Shown one piece after another: positions 1-8,256 of a stretch of DNA of 35,430 bases; within the stretch, counting starts at the first letter, position 1; each line of letters begins with the position of its first letter. The translations under genes and the position numbers were made by a program. The stretch is from an uncultured Clostridium sp. (lineage in GTDB: Bacteria > Bacillota > Clostridia > TANB77 > CAG-508), in assembly GCA_947365805.1 (NCBI GenBank), contig CANAZY010000003.1, positions 92,158 through 127,587 of the forward strand. Direction: 5' to 3'. Under the pieces are notes generated by a model, which worked only from the letters and a program-made list of their open reading frames with translations, did no database searches and was not told where the DNA came from.

Positions 1-205
1 GAATCGTATGATAATTAATATAGTACATACTTACTTTATCTTTTATTTTGGTAATGTCATAATACATATTGTTTAAAGCTTTTACTTTGTTACCTGTTGT
101 AGTATGATAGATTAACGTACTTGTTATAATCATCATAATGATAATTGCAATAGAAAGTGTTACTAGTGTAATTCCTTTTTGCGTATTTCTTTTTATCCTT
201 ATCAT
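1..205 (-). CDS. prepilin-type N-terminal domain protein, 3' part outside window
   Basis: This gene runs off the left edge, so only about 68 N-terminal residues are visible. The N-terminus reads MIRIKRNTQKG followed by ITLVTLSIAIIIMMIIT. This is a class III (type IV prepilin) leader: basic segment, Gly at the cleavage site, then a hydrophobic helix. The position-5 Glu typical of major pilins is missing (Thr/Leu there), as in many clostridial pseudopilins. The start at 205 is chosen because GGAGG at 214-218 sits 8 nt upstream; an ATG at 211 is only 2 nt from the same site. It lies about 50 nt after the M50 peptidase gene and is probably co-transcribed with it. Mature function is unknown; it would need a prepilin peptidase not seen here. 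Confidence 0.75.
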   Translation of the reverse strand, partial: MIRIKRNTQKGITLVTLSIAIIIMMIITSTLIYHTTTGNKVKALNNMYYDITKIKDKVSMYYINYHTI

Positions 206-258
206 TTGCATATCCTCCGATTTTCTTATGTATATCTTACTATTAAATATATTTTATT

Positions 259-912
259 TCAACCATTTTCTATAATTTTATTAATTCTCTTTTTTAATTG
301 GTATCGTTTATTTTCTATTATTACCATCCCCCATAAATATCCTATTATAAATAAAATAGCAATATTTTTATAATAATAAATGGCAATACTTGAAATCATT
401 GTAATAAAAATCATACTGACATTAGATATATAATTGGTTAAGTCCATTGATTTTTTTCTTCCTTTTATTATTCGTATCCATGCTTTTAAAATTCTTGCCC
501 CATCCAATGGATAAATCGGCAATAAATTAAATATTACAATTAATAAATTGGAATAAATAATTTCCTGGTAAAGTACATCAGCCATACTATTTTTTAATAG
601 AATCGTAATCCCCATTATGATACCATTGGTTAAGGGTCCTGCTAATGCAATCCACATTTGTTTTATTTCCAATTGATTGGCTTTTGCTATTTTTTTATTG
701 TATTCCTCTGGTAATATATGAAATTCCACACTTAACCCTAATGGCATAATTCTTAATGCTTTTGGTTTTAACCCCATTAAAATTCCACACAGCAAATGTC
801 CCATTTCGTGGAAAAATGCAAATAACATTAGTACGGCATAGATATGAATTTGTTTTGTTAGATAAAAGATGATCACAAATAAGAATATTTTTAAATTTAT
901 TTTAATACTCAT
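259..912 (-). CDS. spoIVFB: site-2 protease family (M50) membrane metalloprotease, SpoIVFB-like
   Basis: A 217-residue polytopic membrane protein with both zinc motifs of family M50: HEMGH at residues 35-39 in a hydrophobic segment, and NLLPIYPLDG around 129-138, whose Asp is the third ligand. SpoIVFB cleaves pro-sigma-K inside the mother cell during sporulation. The length, and an upstream neighbour carrying an M23 domain on a single-pass membrane protein, match the spoIVFA-spoIVFB arrangement. The alternative is a generic M50 protease of unknown substrate; no pro-sigma-K gene is visible here. The C-terminus is basic and probably cytoplasmic. The gap to the M23 gene holds a palindromic repeat. 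Confidence 0.8.
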   Translation of the reverse strand: MSIKINLKIFLFVIIFYLTKQIHIYAVLMLFAFFHEMGHLLCGILMGLKPKALRIMPLGLSVEFHILPEEYNKKIAKANQLEIKQMWIALAGPLTNGIIMGITILLKNSMADVLYQEIIYSNLLIVIFNLLPIYPLDGARILKAWIRIIKGRKKSMDLTNYISNVSMIFITMISSIAIYYYKNIAILFIIGYLWGMVIIENKRYQLKKRINKIIENG

Positions 913-942
913 CGTTTCTCTTCTCCCCTATATTTTTATTTT

Positions 943-1017
943 GTGTAGGGGTTGGTGCCCTTGCCAACCCGTTTCATTACATTTTTTAACGGGTCGATGA
1001 AGGCATCCACCCCCACA
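943..1017. repeat. short palindromic element with TGTRGGGG ends
   Basis: A 75-bp element between the M23 and M50 genes. The left end reads TGTAGGGGTTGG and closes a hairpin with CCAACCC at 964-970. The right end, on the minus strand, reads TGTGGGGGTGGATGCC and pairs imperfectly with GGGTCGATG at 991-999. The two ends are terminal inverted repeats of each other, so the unit looks like a miniature mobile or REP-type element. Its right end abuts the TAA stop of the M23 gene. Related copies are at about 12998, 15631, 16240 and 23605. Confidence 0.65.
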
Positions 1018-1911
1018 TTAAAACTCTAATATGTTTCTTGGGTTAATATAGGTAGAACCTCTCATAATTTCAAAATGTAGATGTGGACCTGTTGATTTCC
1101 CTGTTGACCCTACTTCTGCAATTTCTTGCCCTTGGGTTACCACATCTCCTTGTTTTACATATAATTTACTGCAATGTCCATATAAAGTAGTTACATCATT
1201 GTTCACAATTTTTATATGATACCCATAATCTCCAACCGTACTAGATACTGTAACAGTTCCCTCCATGGCAGCTTTAATAACAGTTCCCGTATTTGCTGCA
1301 ATATCAATTCCTGAATGATTTTTACTAACAATCGGATTGGCCACATCTCTTTGTCCAAATTCGGATGAGACCACACCAGTAATTGGCTTTATGAATGAAA
1401 AATTACTTTTAATATATTCATCATCTGTTTGCGGTTGTTTTGGCTCATCTGCACTTGCCACTACTGTATTTTCCATGACAACATTTTCTAATTCCGCTCC
1501 TCCTACTCCATTTTCTTGTGTTTCTGGCTCTGATTGTTGCTCCTCTATATCATTTGTTGTTATCGTGTTTTCGCTTGTTTGATTTTGATTTACATTTTCT
1601 TGATTTGGTGTAAGCCCTTCCATTTGAGTGGAAATAAATTTCACCGTTTGTTCATACATGTTTGCTATATCAATATCATAGGAAAGAATTTGTTTTGTTT
1701 TTTCTAAAACATCTTCTGAGAATATGTAATTACTATTTTGAATTAAATAAAAAATAAAATAAATAACCAAGCAAATAGCAATCTGCAAAAACATTTTCTT
1801 AAACAAAGAAAAATTTCGTTCATTTTTTACACTTACTGTAGCAACTTTGCTATTTCTTTCATAAGCATATCCTCCCCTTCTTCTTTGATAAATTTCTTCT
1901 GCTCTTTTCAT
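1018..1911 (-). CDS. M23 (LytM) peptidase-domain membrane protein, SpoIVFA-like
   Basis: The basic cytoplasmic N-terminus contains RAEEIYQRRRGG. It is followed by one membrane helix (FLQIAICLVIYFIFYLI), an acidic Gln/Glu/Asn-rich linker and a C-terminal LytM domain. The domain keeps the M23 zinc residues, HSGIDIA (H-x3-D) and HLHFEI, so it may be active; B. subtilis SpoIVFA is usually considered degenerate. It precedes the M50 gene as spoIVFA precedes spoIVFB, suggesting it regulates that protease or remodels forespore peptidoglycan. The start at ATG 1911 has AGGAG 8 nt upstream. The longer ORF from 1965 would begin inside the stem of a terminator. A TTG start near 1944 preceded by AGGGGTG cannot be excluded, because the EERMKRAEEIY segment looks conserved. 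Confidence 0.8.
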   Translation of the reverse strand: MKRAEEIYQRRRGGYAYERNSKVATVSVKNERNFSLFKKMFLQIAICLVIYFIFYLIQNSNYIFSEDVLEKTKQILSYDIDIANMYEQTVKFISTQMEGLTPNQENVNQNQTSENTITTNDIEEQQSEPETQENGVGGAELENVVMENTVVASADEPKQPQTDDEYIKSNFSFIKPITGVVSSEFGQRDVANPIVSKNHSGIDIAANTGTVIKAAMEGTVTVSSTVGDYGYHIKIVNNDVTTLYGHCSKLYVKQGDVVTQGQEIAEVGSTGKSTGPHLHFEIMRGSTYINPRNILEF

Positions 1912-1945
1912 TCTTTCTTCTCCTGTTAATGCTCTTTCCAACAAG

Positions 1946-2004
1946 AAAACACCCCTATCTAACATAATTTATTTTGTAATATATATGTTAGATAAGGGTG
2001 TTTT
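1946..2004 (-). terminator. long hairpin after the 115-aa gene
   Basis: Arms at 1946-1966 and 1984-2004 pair over about 21 bp with one mismatch. A-rich and T-rich stem ends could act as a terminator on either strand. It lies immediately downstream of the stop at 2007. Confidence 0.65.
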
Positions 2005-2006
2005 AT

Positions 2007-2354
2007 TCATAATAAATTCACAATAATACCAAAGGCTCCTACAATACCAAATAGTATTGTTAATGTCTTAATTTTTTGATATTTCGCCATTAATTTTTGA
2101 TTATTGATTTCTAGTTGTTTTGGTTTTTCCAAATTAGAAATATATTGACTTACTACTTCTTCTGCTTCTTTTACAATATAATCTTTCGAAGATTTTGCAC
2201 TTTTTGCTCCTACTTTTATATTTTCTTTTTTCTTTTCTTCTTTTGCAATATCTTTTATCTTAATATTGGGTTTTAGTATTACAATTGCTTCTTCCACCAT
2301 GTTTGATGGCAAATCTTTTAATACAACGATGTTTTTCATACTATCGATATTCAT
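2007..2354 (-). CDS. small C-terminally membrane-anchored protein, function unknown
   Basis: A 115-residue protein I do not recognise. The N-terminal 30 residues (MKNIVVLKDLPSNMVEEAIVILK) look like a short beta-alpha-beta unit. The middle, about 35-95, is highly charged and Lys/Glu-rich and probably helical. The last 20 residues (TLTILFGIVGAFGIIVNLL) form one hydrophobic helix ending at the C-terminus, as in tail-anchored proteins. AGGAGG lies just upstream of the ATG. It follows the sporulation gene yyaC after about 70 nt with no clear terminator, so a sporulation role is possible by context only. The start could also be Met6. Confidence 0.6.
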   Translation of the reverse strand: MNIDSMKNIVVLKDLPSNMVEEAIVILKPNIKIKDIAKEEKKKENIKVGAKSAKSSKDYIVKEAEEVVSQYISNLEKPKQLEINNQKLMAKYQKIKTLTILFGIVGAFGIIVNLL

Positions 2355-2422
2355 ATGTACCTCCTAAAAGTTTAGAATATTATATAAATTTTTTCCAAAT
2401 TTTTAGGGAATATACATTTTCT

Positions 2423-2969
2423 TTAATGATATTTAATAGTATTATAAATTCCGACTTGCTGTTATATCTGCTAGTTTCATAATACTTCCTAATGACGCAT
2501 TTTGAAGGCTAGAAAAATTATATTTTGGCATTTTCAAATCTTTTGCTACAATTCCTTTAATGCTAATATCTCCTACTTTTATGATGTTTTTTCCTGTTGC
2601 TTTCCCACATTGCATTTTAGTATCAGATACAAAGACAGTTCCTATTTTATCTTCTTTACCAAAAGCAGAATCGATGGCAATTATACATGGATGTTCATAG
2701 GTTTTATAAATCTCTCTTACTTTTTTTTCTAAATTCATAGCAGAAATAGGTTCTTCTAATGTTCCATATACTTTAATGTTGTTATACATATTTTTAAAAC
2801 TTTCTTTCAATTTTTCGCCAACTAATGGTCCATAACTATCTCCAATAATTTTATCACTACCGACACATAAAAATATATAATCTGAAAAAGGAATATCCAT
2901 TTTTAAATGATATAAAACACTACTAAATTCATTAACAAAATTATTATATTGCTCGTTTTGCGAAAGCAT
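2423..2969 (-). CDS. yyaC: spore protein YyaC (DUF1256); C-terminus completed by CGGA recoding
   Basis: The family match is clear: LCVGSDKIIGDSYGPLVG near the N-terminus, then YGTLEEPISAMNLE, IIAIDSAFG, VGDISIKGIV and LQNASLGSIMKLAD. YyaC is a conserved sporulation protein related in fold to the germination protease GPR; its substrate is unknown. The start at 2969 has AGAGGTGA 7 nt upstream. In the plain frame the protein ends ASR-N-L at 2442. The Arg codon is CGG followed by A (2450-2453). Reading CGGA as one Gly codon gives ASGIYNTIKYH with a stop at 2423, and the corrected length is 181 residues. A Gly after the final helix fits the family better than an abrupt stop, but this is the least certain of the eight sites because the tail is short. 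Confidence 0.8.
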
Positions 2970-3028
2970 TTGATTATCACCTCTTATTTGTCTTTCCAAA
3001 GTTTATGCATAGTTAACTCGTCCTATTC

Positions 3029-3272
3029 CTATTTATTAGGTGCAATAATAATATTGATACTTTCATTTTTATCATATTTTTTAATAATATCACTCGAAAA
3101 ACCTGCTACCTCATTTGTTAGTACAATCGTATCACGATGTTTTCCGTATTAAATCCGAAATCACTTCATCTGTTTTTTCTAAATCTTCTAATTCCAGTAC
3201 ATCAAATCCCATATTTTGAAAAAATCGAAAACTTTTGTTATCGTTTTTTGCCTTAATCCACGAAATACTCAT
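3029..3272 (-). CDS. short conserved-looking protein, split by an in-frame CGGA
   Basis: From ATG 3272 (GGTGA 7 nt upstream) the frame runs MSISWIKAKNDNKSF through EKTDEVISDLI, meets CGG-A at 3143-3146, and stops three codons later. Reading CGGA as one codon joins it to KHRDTIVLTNEVAGFSSD...INIIIAPNK, stopping at 3029. That gives exactly 80 residues. The joined product has an alternating beta/alpha pattern (DTIVLTNEV, NIIIAP) loosely like V-ATPase subunit F or a small Rossmann-type domain; I do not recognise the family. It sits 60 nt upstream of yyaC on the same strand, after the topB terminator, probably in one operon with yyaC. The alternative is a pseudogene with one inserted base. Confidence 0.6.
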
Positions 3273-3320
3273 ACACTAATCACCAATATTTAGATTGTCT
3301 GATTTTTAAAAATTTATACA

Positions 3321-3376
3321 AAAAAATATGTAAGAATACTCCGTCAAAGCATAGCTTTGACGGAGTATTCTTACAT
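3321..3376 (-). terminator. rho-independent terminator of the HD-topB operon
   Basis: A perfect 23-bp stem (3328-3350 with 3354-3376) with a 3-nt loop, followed on the minus strand by a T run (3321-3326). If topB is read through its CGGA site, its TAA (3371-3373) lies in the upstream arm. Confidence 0.9.
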
Positions 3377-5318
3377 GTTCACCACTAATTTATTAAATTT
3401 GGATTTAATATAAGTTTCTAGTTTTCCGCATAAATTCTTCTTTTGGAATTTCTTTTTTTGCTACCATATCAAGCCCTTTTTCCCAACTTGCTGTTAGTTT
3501 TGGATTTAGCATATCTGGCATTGAACTTGCTACTACATCATAAATAATTTCACCATAATTGGTAGGAGTAATGATTTGAGTTTTAGCATTTACTTCGATA
3601 TATTTTATTTTCTCTAGCTTTTTCATAATTTCTGCTCTTGTTGCACTAGTACCAATTCCAGCTCCTTTAATCTGTTCTCTGAGCTCCTCATCTTCAATCA
3701 GCTTTCCTGCATTCTCCATTGCTAAGATAATAGAACCTGAATTATACCTAGTAGGTGGACTTGTTTCAGAATCTTTCGTTTCAAAATTCAAAACTTCAAT
3801 CCTCTCACCTTTTTTTAAGGTGTTTAATATATCAATATTATTTTCTGTCTCTTTTACCTCATTATCACTCTTCACCTTTAACTCTTCACTCTTCACTCTT
3901 GAAGAGCCAAGTACTTCAAGATATCCTTGTTTCACACATACTTTTCCACTTGTGTTAAAAACTTCGTTTTCAACATTTATGGTTACTGCTATTTTATTGA
4001 ATTCTGCTGGTGGATAAAAAATTGCTAAAAATCGTTTTACAATTACTTTATAAATTTGTTTTTGTAAATCCGATAATTTATCGTAGTTTTCATATCCTTG
4101 CCCTGTTGGGATAATGGCGTAGTGGTCGGTTATTTTAGCATCATTTACATATTTCGTTTTTACTAAATTTGTAGAATACTTTTCTTCTACCATCTTTTTT
4201 AAATATCCTTGAATTTCTTCATCTTTAAAGTTTTTTGAAATTCCATTTAAGTTTTTTGAAATTTCTTTTGCTACTGCTGTTGATAGTACTCTTGCATCTG
4301 TTCTTGGGTAAGTTACTAATTTCTTTTCATATAAATTTTGAATGCTCTCTAATGTTTCATCTGGTTTAATTTTAAAACGTTTGGTACATTCATTTTGGAT
4401 TTCAGCCAAATTAAATAATAGTGGTGCATTTTCTTTTTGTTTTGATTTTTTTACTTCTACTATATTGGCTTGTTTTCCCATAAGAGAAGTAATAAATTCT
4501 TTTGCATCATCTTCTTTTTTAAAGCCAGTCTCATTATATAATTTGGGTGATTGATACATTTTTGAGTTTTCGGTCATTTTCCATTCTGCTTTAAAAGAAC
4601 TTTGTTCATCTCCAAATTCACCTATTACTTTATAATATTTGGTTTTTACAAAATTTCTAATTTCTCTTTCTCTTTGTACAATCATTCCTAAAACACATGT
4701 CATAACACGTCCTACTGAAATAGAAGCTTTATCTAAATTTGCTTCTTTTGCAACTCTTCTTCCATAAATAATAGATAACAACCTTGAAAAGTTAATTCCA
4801 ATTAAGTAATCTTCTTTCGCACGTAAATAGGCAGAATCCGATAAACTATCATATTCTGATAACATTTTTGCTTCGTTAATCCCTCTTACAATTTCTTCTT
4901 CTGTTTGAGAATCAATCCAAACACGTTTCATCACTGCATTTGGATTTGGTTTTGCCATCATAAACACAAGTCTTTGTATGTATTCTCCTTCACGTCCAGA
5001 GTCTCCTGCATTATAAATTTCTTCTATATCTTCTCTTTTTAATAAACTTTCTACAATGTTAAATTGGTTTTGAACAGCAGGAATGATTTCATATTTCCAG
5101 TCTGTTGGTATAAATGGTAGGGTTTCTAATCGCCACTTCTTTAATTCTTCATTGTATTTTTCTGGATAACTCATGGTAACTAAATGTCCTACACACCATG
5201 TAATAATCCACGTTTCTGATTCTAAATATCCGTTTTTTCTTATTGCATTTATTTTTAGTGCTTTTGCAAATTCCATCGCTACAGATGGTTTTTCTGTTAT
5301 TAGTAATTTTTTTGGCAT
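3371..5318 (-). CDS. topB: DNA topoisomerase III; last residues need CGGA recoding
   Basis: Type IA topoisomerase. The N-terminal Toprim domain has LLITEKPSVA and the acidic motif AGDSGREGEY (about 104-113). The active-site Tyr is in VTYPRTDAR at residue 337. It continues through GIGTSATRAEIM to LTASWEKGLD. It relaxes and decatenates DNA. In the plain frame the protein ends FMRKTRNLY at 3405. The Arg codon is CGG followed by A (3425-3428). Reading CGGA as one Gly gives FMGKLETYIKSKFNKLVV, closer to the usual TopB end, with a stop at 3371 and 648 residues total. It starts 4 nt after the HD-domain gene. A low-complexity VKSEELKVKSD insert lies near residue 480. No zinc-finger tail is present. 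Confidence 0.93.
3858..3908. repeat. low-complexity CTCTTCA-type repeat inside topB
   Basis: A degenerate tandem of ACTCTTC/TTCACTCTT units on the plus strand encodes SSRVKSEELKVKSDNE within TopB. A similar short tract (CTCTTCACTATTAACTTTTCAC) lies upstream of rplJ near 29967-29989. It is in frame and lies in a variable part of the topoisomerase, so the enzyme probably tolerates it. Confidence 0.5.
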
Positions 5319-5322
5319 TTCT

Positions 5323-6105
5323 TTAACATCCTTTTTTTATTCTTTCTTCTATGTAAGTATTTGCTATTTCTATTATTTTTTCCATTTGCTCCTTTGTATC
5401 ATCACAAATGCATATTGGTTTCATCGTTCTTTCAATATATTTATTTTCTTGTATAATTTTTAGCCCTATTACAAAATTGTAGTCGAAAATGAAAGCAATT
5501 ATATTAATATAGCTATCTATATCTCTTACAAACAAATCTCGATTTGATTGCTGATAATTTTCAAAGTCTTGCATAATGTTCGGGCTAACTTCTTGTTTTG
5601 CCATTTCTTTATAATTATATAATACATCGTTATTTTTCTCAATATCCTCTACAAAAACAGCAAATATATCGGTTTTATCAGCGTCTCGTACTATTTTGGC
5701 ATGTAATAATTCTTTTTCATTTAGTCCCTCTTCCATTTTAAATTTATTATGATTTTTGATTGCTTTATAAATGATATCATCATATTTTGTATCTTCTATA
5801 AATTTTCGAATTGTTCCTTCTTCAAATAAAATTTTTACTCCCAAATCGGCATGGTCAATGCTATCTCTATCTTTAAATGTATTATACATTCGTACTTGTT
5901 CAAATCTTCCAATGTCGTGTAATAGTGCAATTAACTGTGCTAACAAAACTTGTTCCTCTTGTAACTTTAAATCTTTCGCAATCTTTTTTGCGACCTCTAC
6001 GGTTCGAAATGTATGTTTAATTTTTAATTCTATCTTTGGATTTGTAACATCGTATGGCTTTACATATTCGCTAAACGCCATACTTGCCTTTTTCATATCT
6101 ATCAT
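5323..6105 (-). CDS. HD-domain metal-dependent phosphohydrolase
   Basis: The HD motif series is visible: KHTFRTVEVA (His), ALLHDIGRFEQ (His-Asp), HADLGVK, KNHNKF and RDADKTDIFAVF (Asp). This marks a one-domain HD phosphohydrolase of 261 residues, a superfamily acting on nucleotides and related phosphates; the substrate cannot be read from sequence. The start at ATG 6105 follows AGAGTGA; the frame also opens at GTG 6114. It lies 4 nt ahead of topB, with the topB ribosome binding site inside its 3' end, so the two are surely co-transcribed. No C-terminal extra domain is recognised. Confidence 0.85.
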   Translation of the reverse strand: MIDMKKASMAFSEYVKPYDVTNPKIELKIKHTFRTVEVAKKIAKDLKLQEEQVLLAQLIALLHDIGRFEQVRMYNTFKDRDSIDHADLGVKILFEEGTIRKFIEDTKYDDIIYKAIKNHNKFKMEEGLNEKELLHAKIVRDADKTDIFAVFVEDIEKNNDVLYNYKEMAKQEVSPNIMQDFENYQQSNRDLFVRDIDSYINIIAFIFDYNFVIGLKIIQENKYIERTMKPICICDDTKEQMEKIIEIANTYIEERIKKGC

Positions 6106-6129
6106 TTTTATCACTCTTTCTTTATTCCA

Positions 6130-6477
6130 TTACTTATTCAAACATAATTTTACTTCTTTTGCAATTGCTCTTTCTACAAATTGATTTAATGATATGTCTT
6201 TTAATTTTGATAACATGCTTGCTTCTCTATGAAGATCTGGTGCAATTCGTATATTAAAACTACCACTATATTGCTTTTGTGGCTCTACCCCATCTGCTTT
6301 ACACCATTCAATATAATCATCAATCGCACCTTCAAAGTCCTTACGTAATTCGTCAACAGTTGTTCCTTCAAAAGTAATAGAATCTCTAATGCCTTCTATC
6401 TTTCCCCAAAAGCAGTTATCTTCTTCACTAAATTGTACCTTTGCCCAATATTCCTTATATCTCATTACATTATTCAT
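6130..6477 (-). CDS. hicB: HicB-family antitoxin
   Basis: 115 residues. The N-terminal half is a HicB-type partial RNase H-like fold (KVQFSEEDNCFWGKIEGIRD, TTVDELRKDFEGAIDDYIEWC). The C-terminal half is a ribbon-helix-helix DNA-binding domain (SGSFNIRIAPDLHREASM, then SLNQFVERAI). HicB neutralises the mRNA interferase HicA and represses their shared operon. A HicA gene should precede it; only a 26-codon remnant is seen, ending 1 nt upstream. So this looks like an orphan antitoxin after loss of the toxin. GGAG inside the upstream mini-ORF serves as its ribosome binding site. Confidence 0.85.
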   Translation of the reverse strand: MNNVMRYKEYWAKVQFSEEDNCFWGKIEGIRDSITFEGTTVDELRKDFEGAIDDYIEWCKADGVEPQKQYSGSFNIRIAPDLHREASMLSKLKDISLNQFVERAIAKEVKLCLNK

Positions 6478-6478
6478 A

Positions 6479-6559
6479 TTAAATCACTCCATATCTAATT
6501 AAATCTTCTAATAAACTTTCTATCTGATATTTTTTTAATACCTTTTCTTTTCTACTCAT
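6479..6559 (-). pseudogene. 26-codon ORF, probable HicA toxin remnant
   Basis: It has AGGAG 8 nt before the ATG. It encodes MSRKEKVLKKYQIESLLE and ends DLIRYGVI, and its TAA is 1 nt from the hicB start. The first ten residues resemble the start of clostridial HicA proteins and the last residues resemble a HicA C-terminal helix. The middle, including the His-bearing dsRBD-like core, is absent. The simplest reading is an internal in-frame deletion that disarmed the toxin but kept the translation signals feeding hicB. A plain leader peptide is the alternative. Confidence 0.45.
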
Positions 6560-6803
6560 ATATTATACTCCTTTGTTTTGTTTTTTGCAACTATTTTTCA
6601 GTTGCAAATTAAAATGTCTTTTATTGCGATAAAATGCACTTCCTCTTTACATGTTTTGTACCATTTTTTCGTTTTTCTTTTCTTGGAAAATATTACGAAT
6701 TAAAATTTTGCTTTTTTCATGTTTTACATAAGCTGTTTTTGAAATTTGTTTTATTAAATCATATTTGTATTTTAATTACAATATTTTTACTGATTATTAC
6801 ATA

Positions 6804-6838
6804 AAAAAACGCTTTATCTCGTCGATAAAGCGTTTTTT
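6804..6838 (-). terminator. terminator of the LPQTG protein gene
   Basis: A 15-bp stem (6804-6818 with 6824-6838) with A/T-rich ends lies 3 nt after the stop. The symmetric A and T tracts could allow use in both directions. Confidence 0.85.
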
Positions 6839-6840
6839 CA

Positions 6841-8001
6841 TTATATATCTTTATAATTATTATATTTTCTATATCCTATTCCTGCTAACGCAATAAAGGT
6901 AGAAATTCCTACTATATAAAGAATTGTCTCTCCTGTTTGTGGTAATGCACCAGGAGCTTGTGTATTATCTGTTGTTATTTGATTTTTATTTGAATTATTG
7001 GTAGAATCTCCGATTGTATTTTGTATTGTGTTTGTTGGCTTTTCTGGATTTGGTGTTTCTGTTTTATCATCTTCTAGGTTTCCTCCTGTTGGTGGTTCAT
7101 TTTCATCTTCAATTAATTCAACATTATCCCAACTAAATCCAGATTTTGAATAATTGATCAGGCTTTTATCATTATCTACACCTTCAATTTTAAAAATATA
7201 TCCTTGGTATAAGTCTATATCTTCTATCTTTCGGTAAGTCTCATTCTTATCATCTACTTGCATATATACATAATAATAGTCTCCTTTTATAATATCAAAT
7301 TTATCTGTTATTACCCCACTTGTGCCGTTTGTTACAGTAGTTTGGTAAATTGCATTAGTAGATTTTGCATATGTCATTAGTTTATCTAAGCAATTTGCTT
7401 CTTTATTTTTTATTGAACGTAATAGCGCTTTATTGGTCACTTTCCCAATCTTTAATTTTATCTGTCTATCTCCTGTATTTGGTTCATATATAAACATAGA
7501 TGTATCATATTCACTAAAGAATCCATTAACTCTATGTCCTAATTGATGTTGTTTTGGTTTTTGCACTAATTGTGCAGATACTACTTCTTTAGTTCTTGAA
7601 TTGCATGCTTCTACAATCCATAAATACAATTGTTCCCCATTTTGCTCTAGAAACTTATCAGTTCTGCTCGTTGCAACATCAATCATGTTAATTTCTTTTC
7701 CTTCTTCAATTATTACTTGTGCGTAGTTTCTTAACTCTGTACCATCTCCCATATCTGGCTTTTCTGTTGTTTTTGAAAAAAATATATAATATACACTTTT
7801 TAAATTAAAGTTTACATTTTTAACTCTTAACACATAGTTTGCAAATTCATTCGTTGAAATATCTTCAAATTCATATGTTGCATTCGAAAAATCTGTCCAA
7901 CTTTCATTTGCTCCTTCTGTCGCCTTTACAGCTGTTGGTAATATACAACTTACTAGCATACTAATTACTATTAGTGCTAACATTATTTTTTCTTTTTTCA
8001 T
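6841..8001 (-). CDS. LPQTG-anchored secreted protein, function unknown
   Basis: 386 residues. The signal peptide is MKKEKIMLALIVISMLVSCILPTAVKA. It is followed by an extracellular region of about 270 residues with no recognised domain, then a Pro/Glu/Thr/Asn-rich spacer (about 300-345). The C-terminal sorting signal is LPQTGE, a hydrophobic helix and a basic tail (YRKYNNYKDI). A class A-type sortase would link it to peptidoglycan. No sortase gene is in the window. GAGGAG precedes the ATG, and a good sigma-A type promoter lies directly upstream. Adhesin or matrix-like roles are conceivable, but nothing in the sequence says which. Confidence 0.8.
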   Translation of the reverse strand: MKKEKIMLALIVISMLVSCILPTAVKATEGANESWTDFSNATYEFEDISTNEFANYVLRVKNVNFNLKSVYYIFFSKTTEKPDMGDGTELRNYAQVIIEEGKEINMIDVATSRTDKFLEQNGEQLYLWIVEACNSRTKEVVSAQLVQKPKQHQLGHRVNGFFSEYDTSMFIYEPNTGDRQIKLKIGKVTNKALLRSIKNKEANCLDKLMTYAKSTNAIYQTTVTNGTSGVITDKFDIIKGDYYYVYMQVDDKNETYRKIEDIDLYQGYIFKIEGVDNDKSLINYSKSGFSWDNVELIEDENEPPTGGNLEDDKTETPNPEKPTNTIQNTIGDSTNNSNKNQITTDNTQAPGALPQTGETILYIVGISTFIALAGIGYRKYNNYKDI

Positions 8002-8023
8002 AATTTCTTCACTCCTCGACTTT

Positions 8024-8052
8024 ATTCTATTATAATCCTATTTTTGTGTCAA
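8024..8052 (-). promoter_or_regulatory. sigma-A-like promoter for the LPQTG protein
   Basis: On the minus strand TTGACA (8047-8052), a 17-nt spacer, then TAGAAT (8024-8029), close upstream of the start at 8001. Confidence 0.65.
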
Positions 8053-8176
8053 TAAGTAACATCTATTTTTCATCAAAATTTAATGTTGTCACATTTCTGT
8101 AATATAACACCACATTTTATGGCTAATATTTCTACAATTTTTTCTTTTTCCTATTTCTTTTGCCACACTTTTGTTA

Positions 8177-8182
8177 TATAAT
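8177..8182 (+). promoter_or_regulatory. probable -10 box of leuS
   Basis: TATAAT at 8177-8182 lies about 75 nt before the leuS start. The -35 region 17 nt upstream is a poor match, so the promoter is only half supported. Confidence 0.45.
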
Positions 8183-8256
8183 AGTGCCAATATTAATTTT
8201 TAGAAGTTTTTAACAAAAATATATAAAAGAGCAAAATTGCTCGAATGGAGGTTTTT

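Noticed and set aside
1912..1965. Upstream extension of the M23 peptidase from ATG 1965
   Set aside because: It would start inside a terminator stem without a ribosome binding site; AGGAG favours 1911.
3140..3428. Homopolymer (A4) sequencing error as the cause of the breaks in topB and the 80-aa gene
   Set aside because: Both sites contain CGGAAAAC, so an A-run error would fit them, but the other six breaks have no such run. The shared feature of all eight is CGG followed by A.
8053..8256. T-box leader for leuS
   Set aside because: No specifier stem or TGGNACCGCG-type box is visible; only a small hairpin near 8229-8242.
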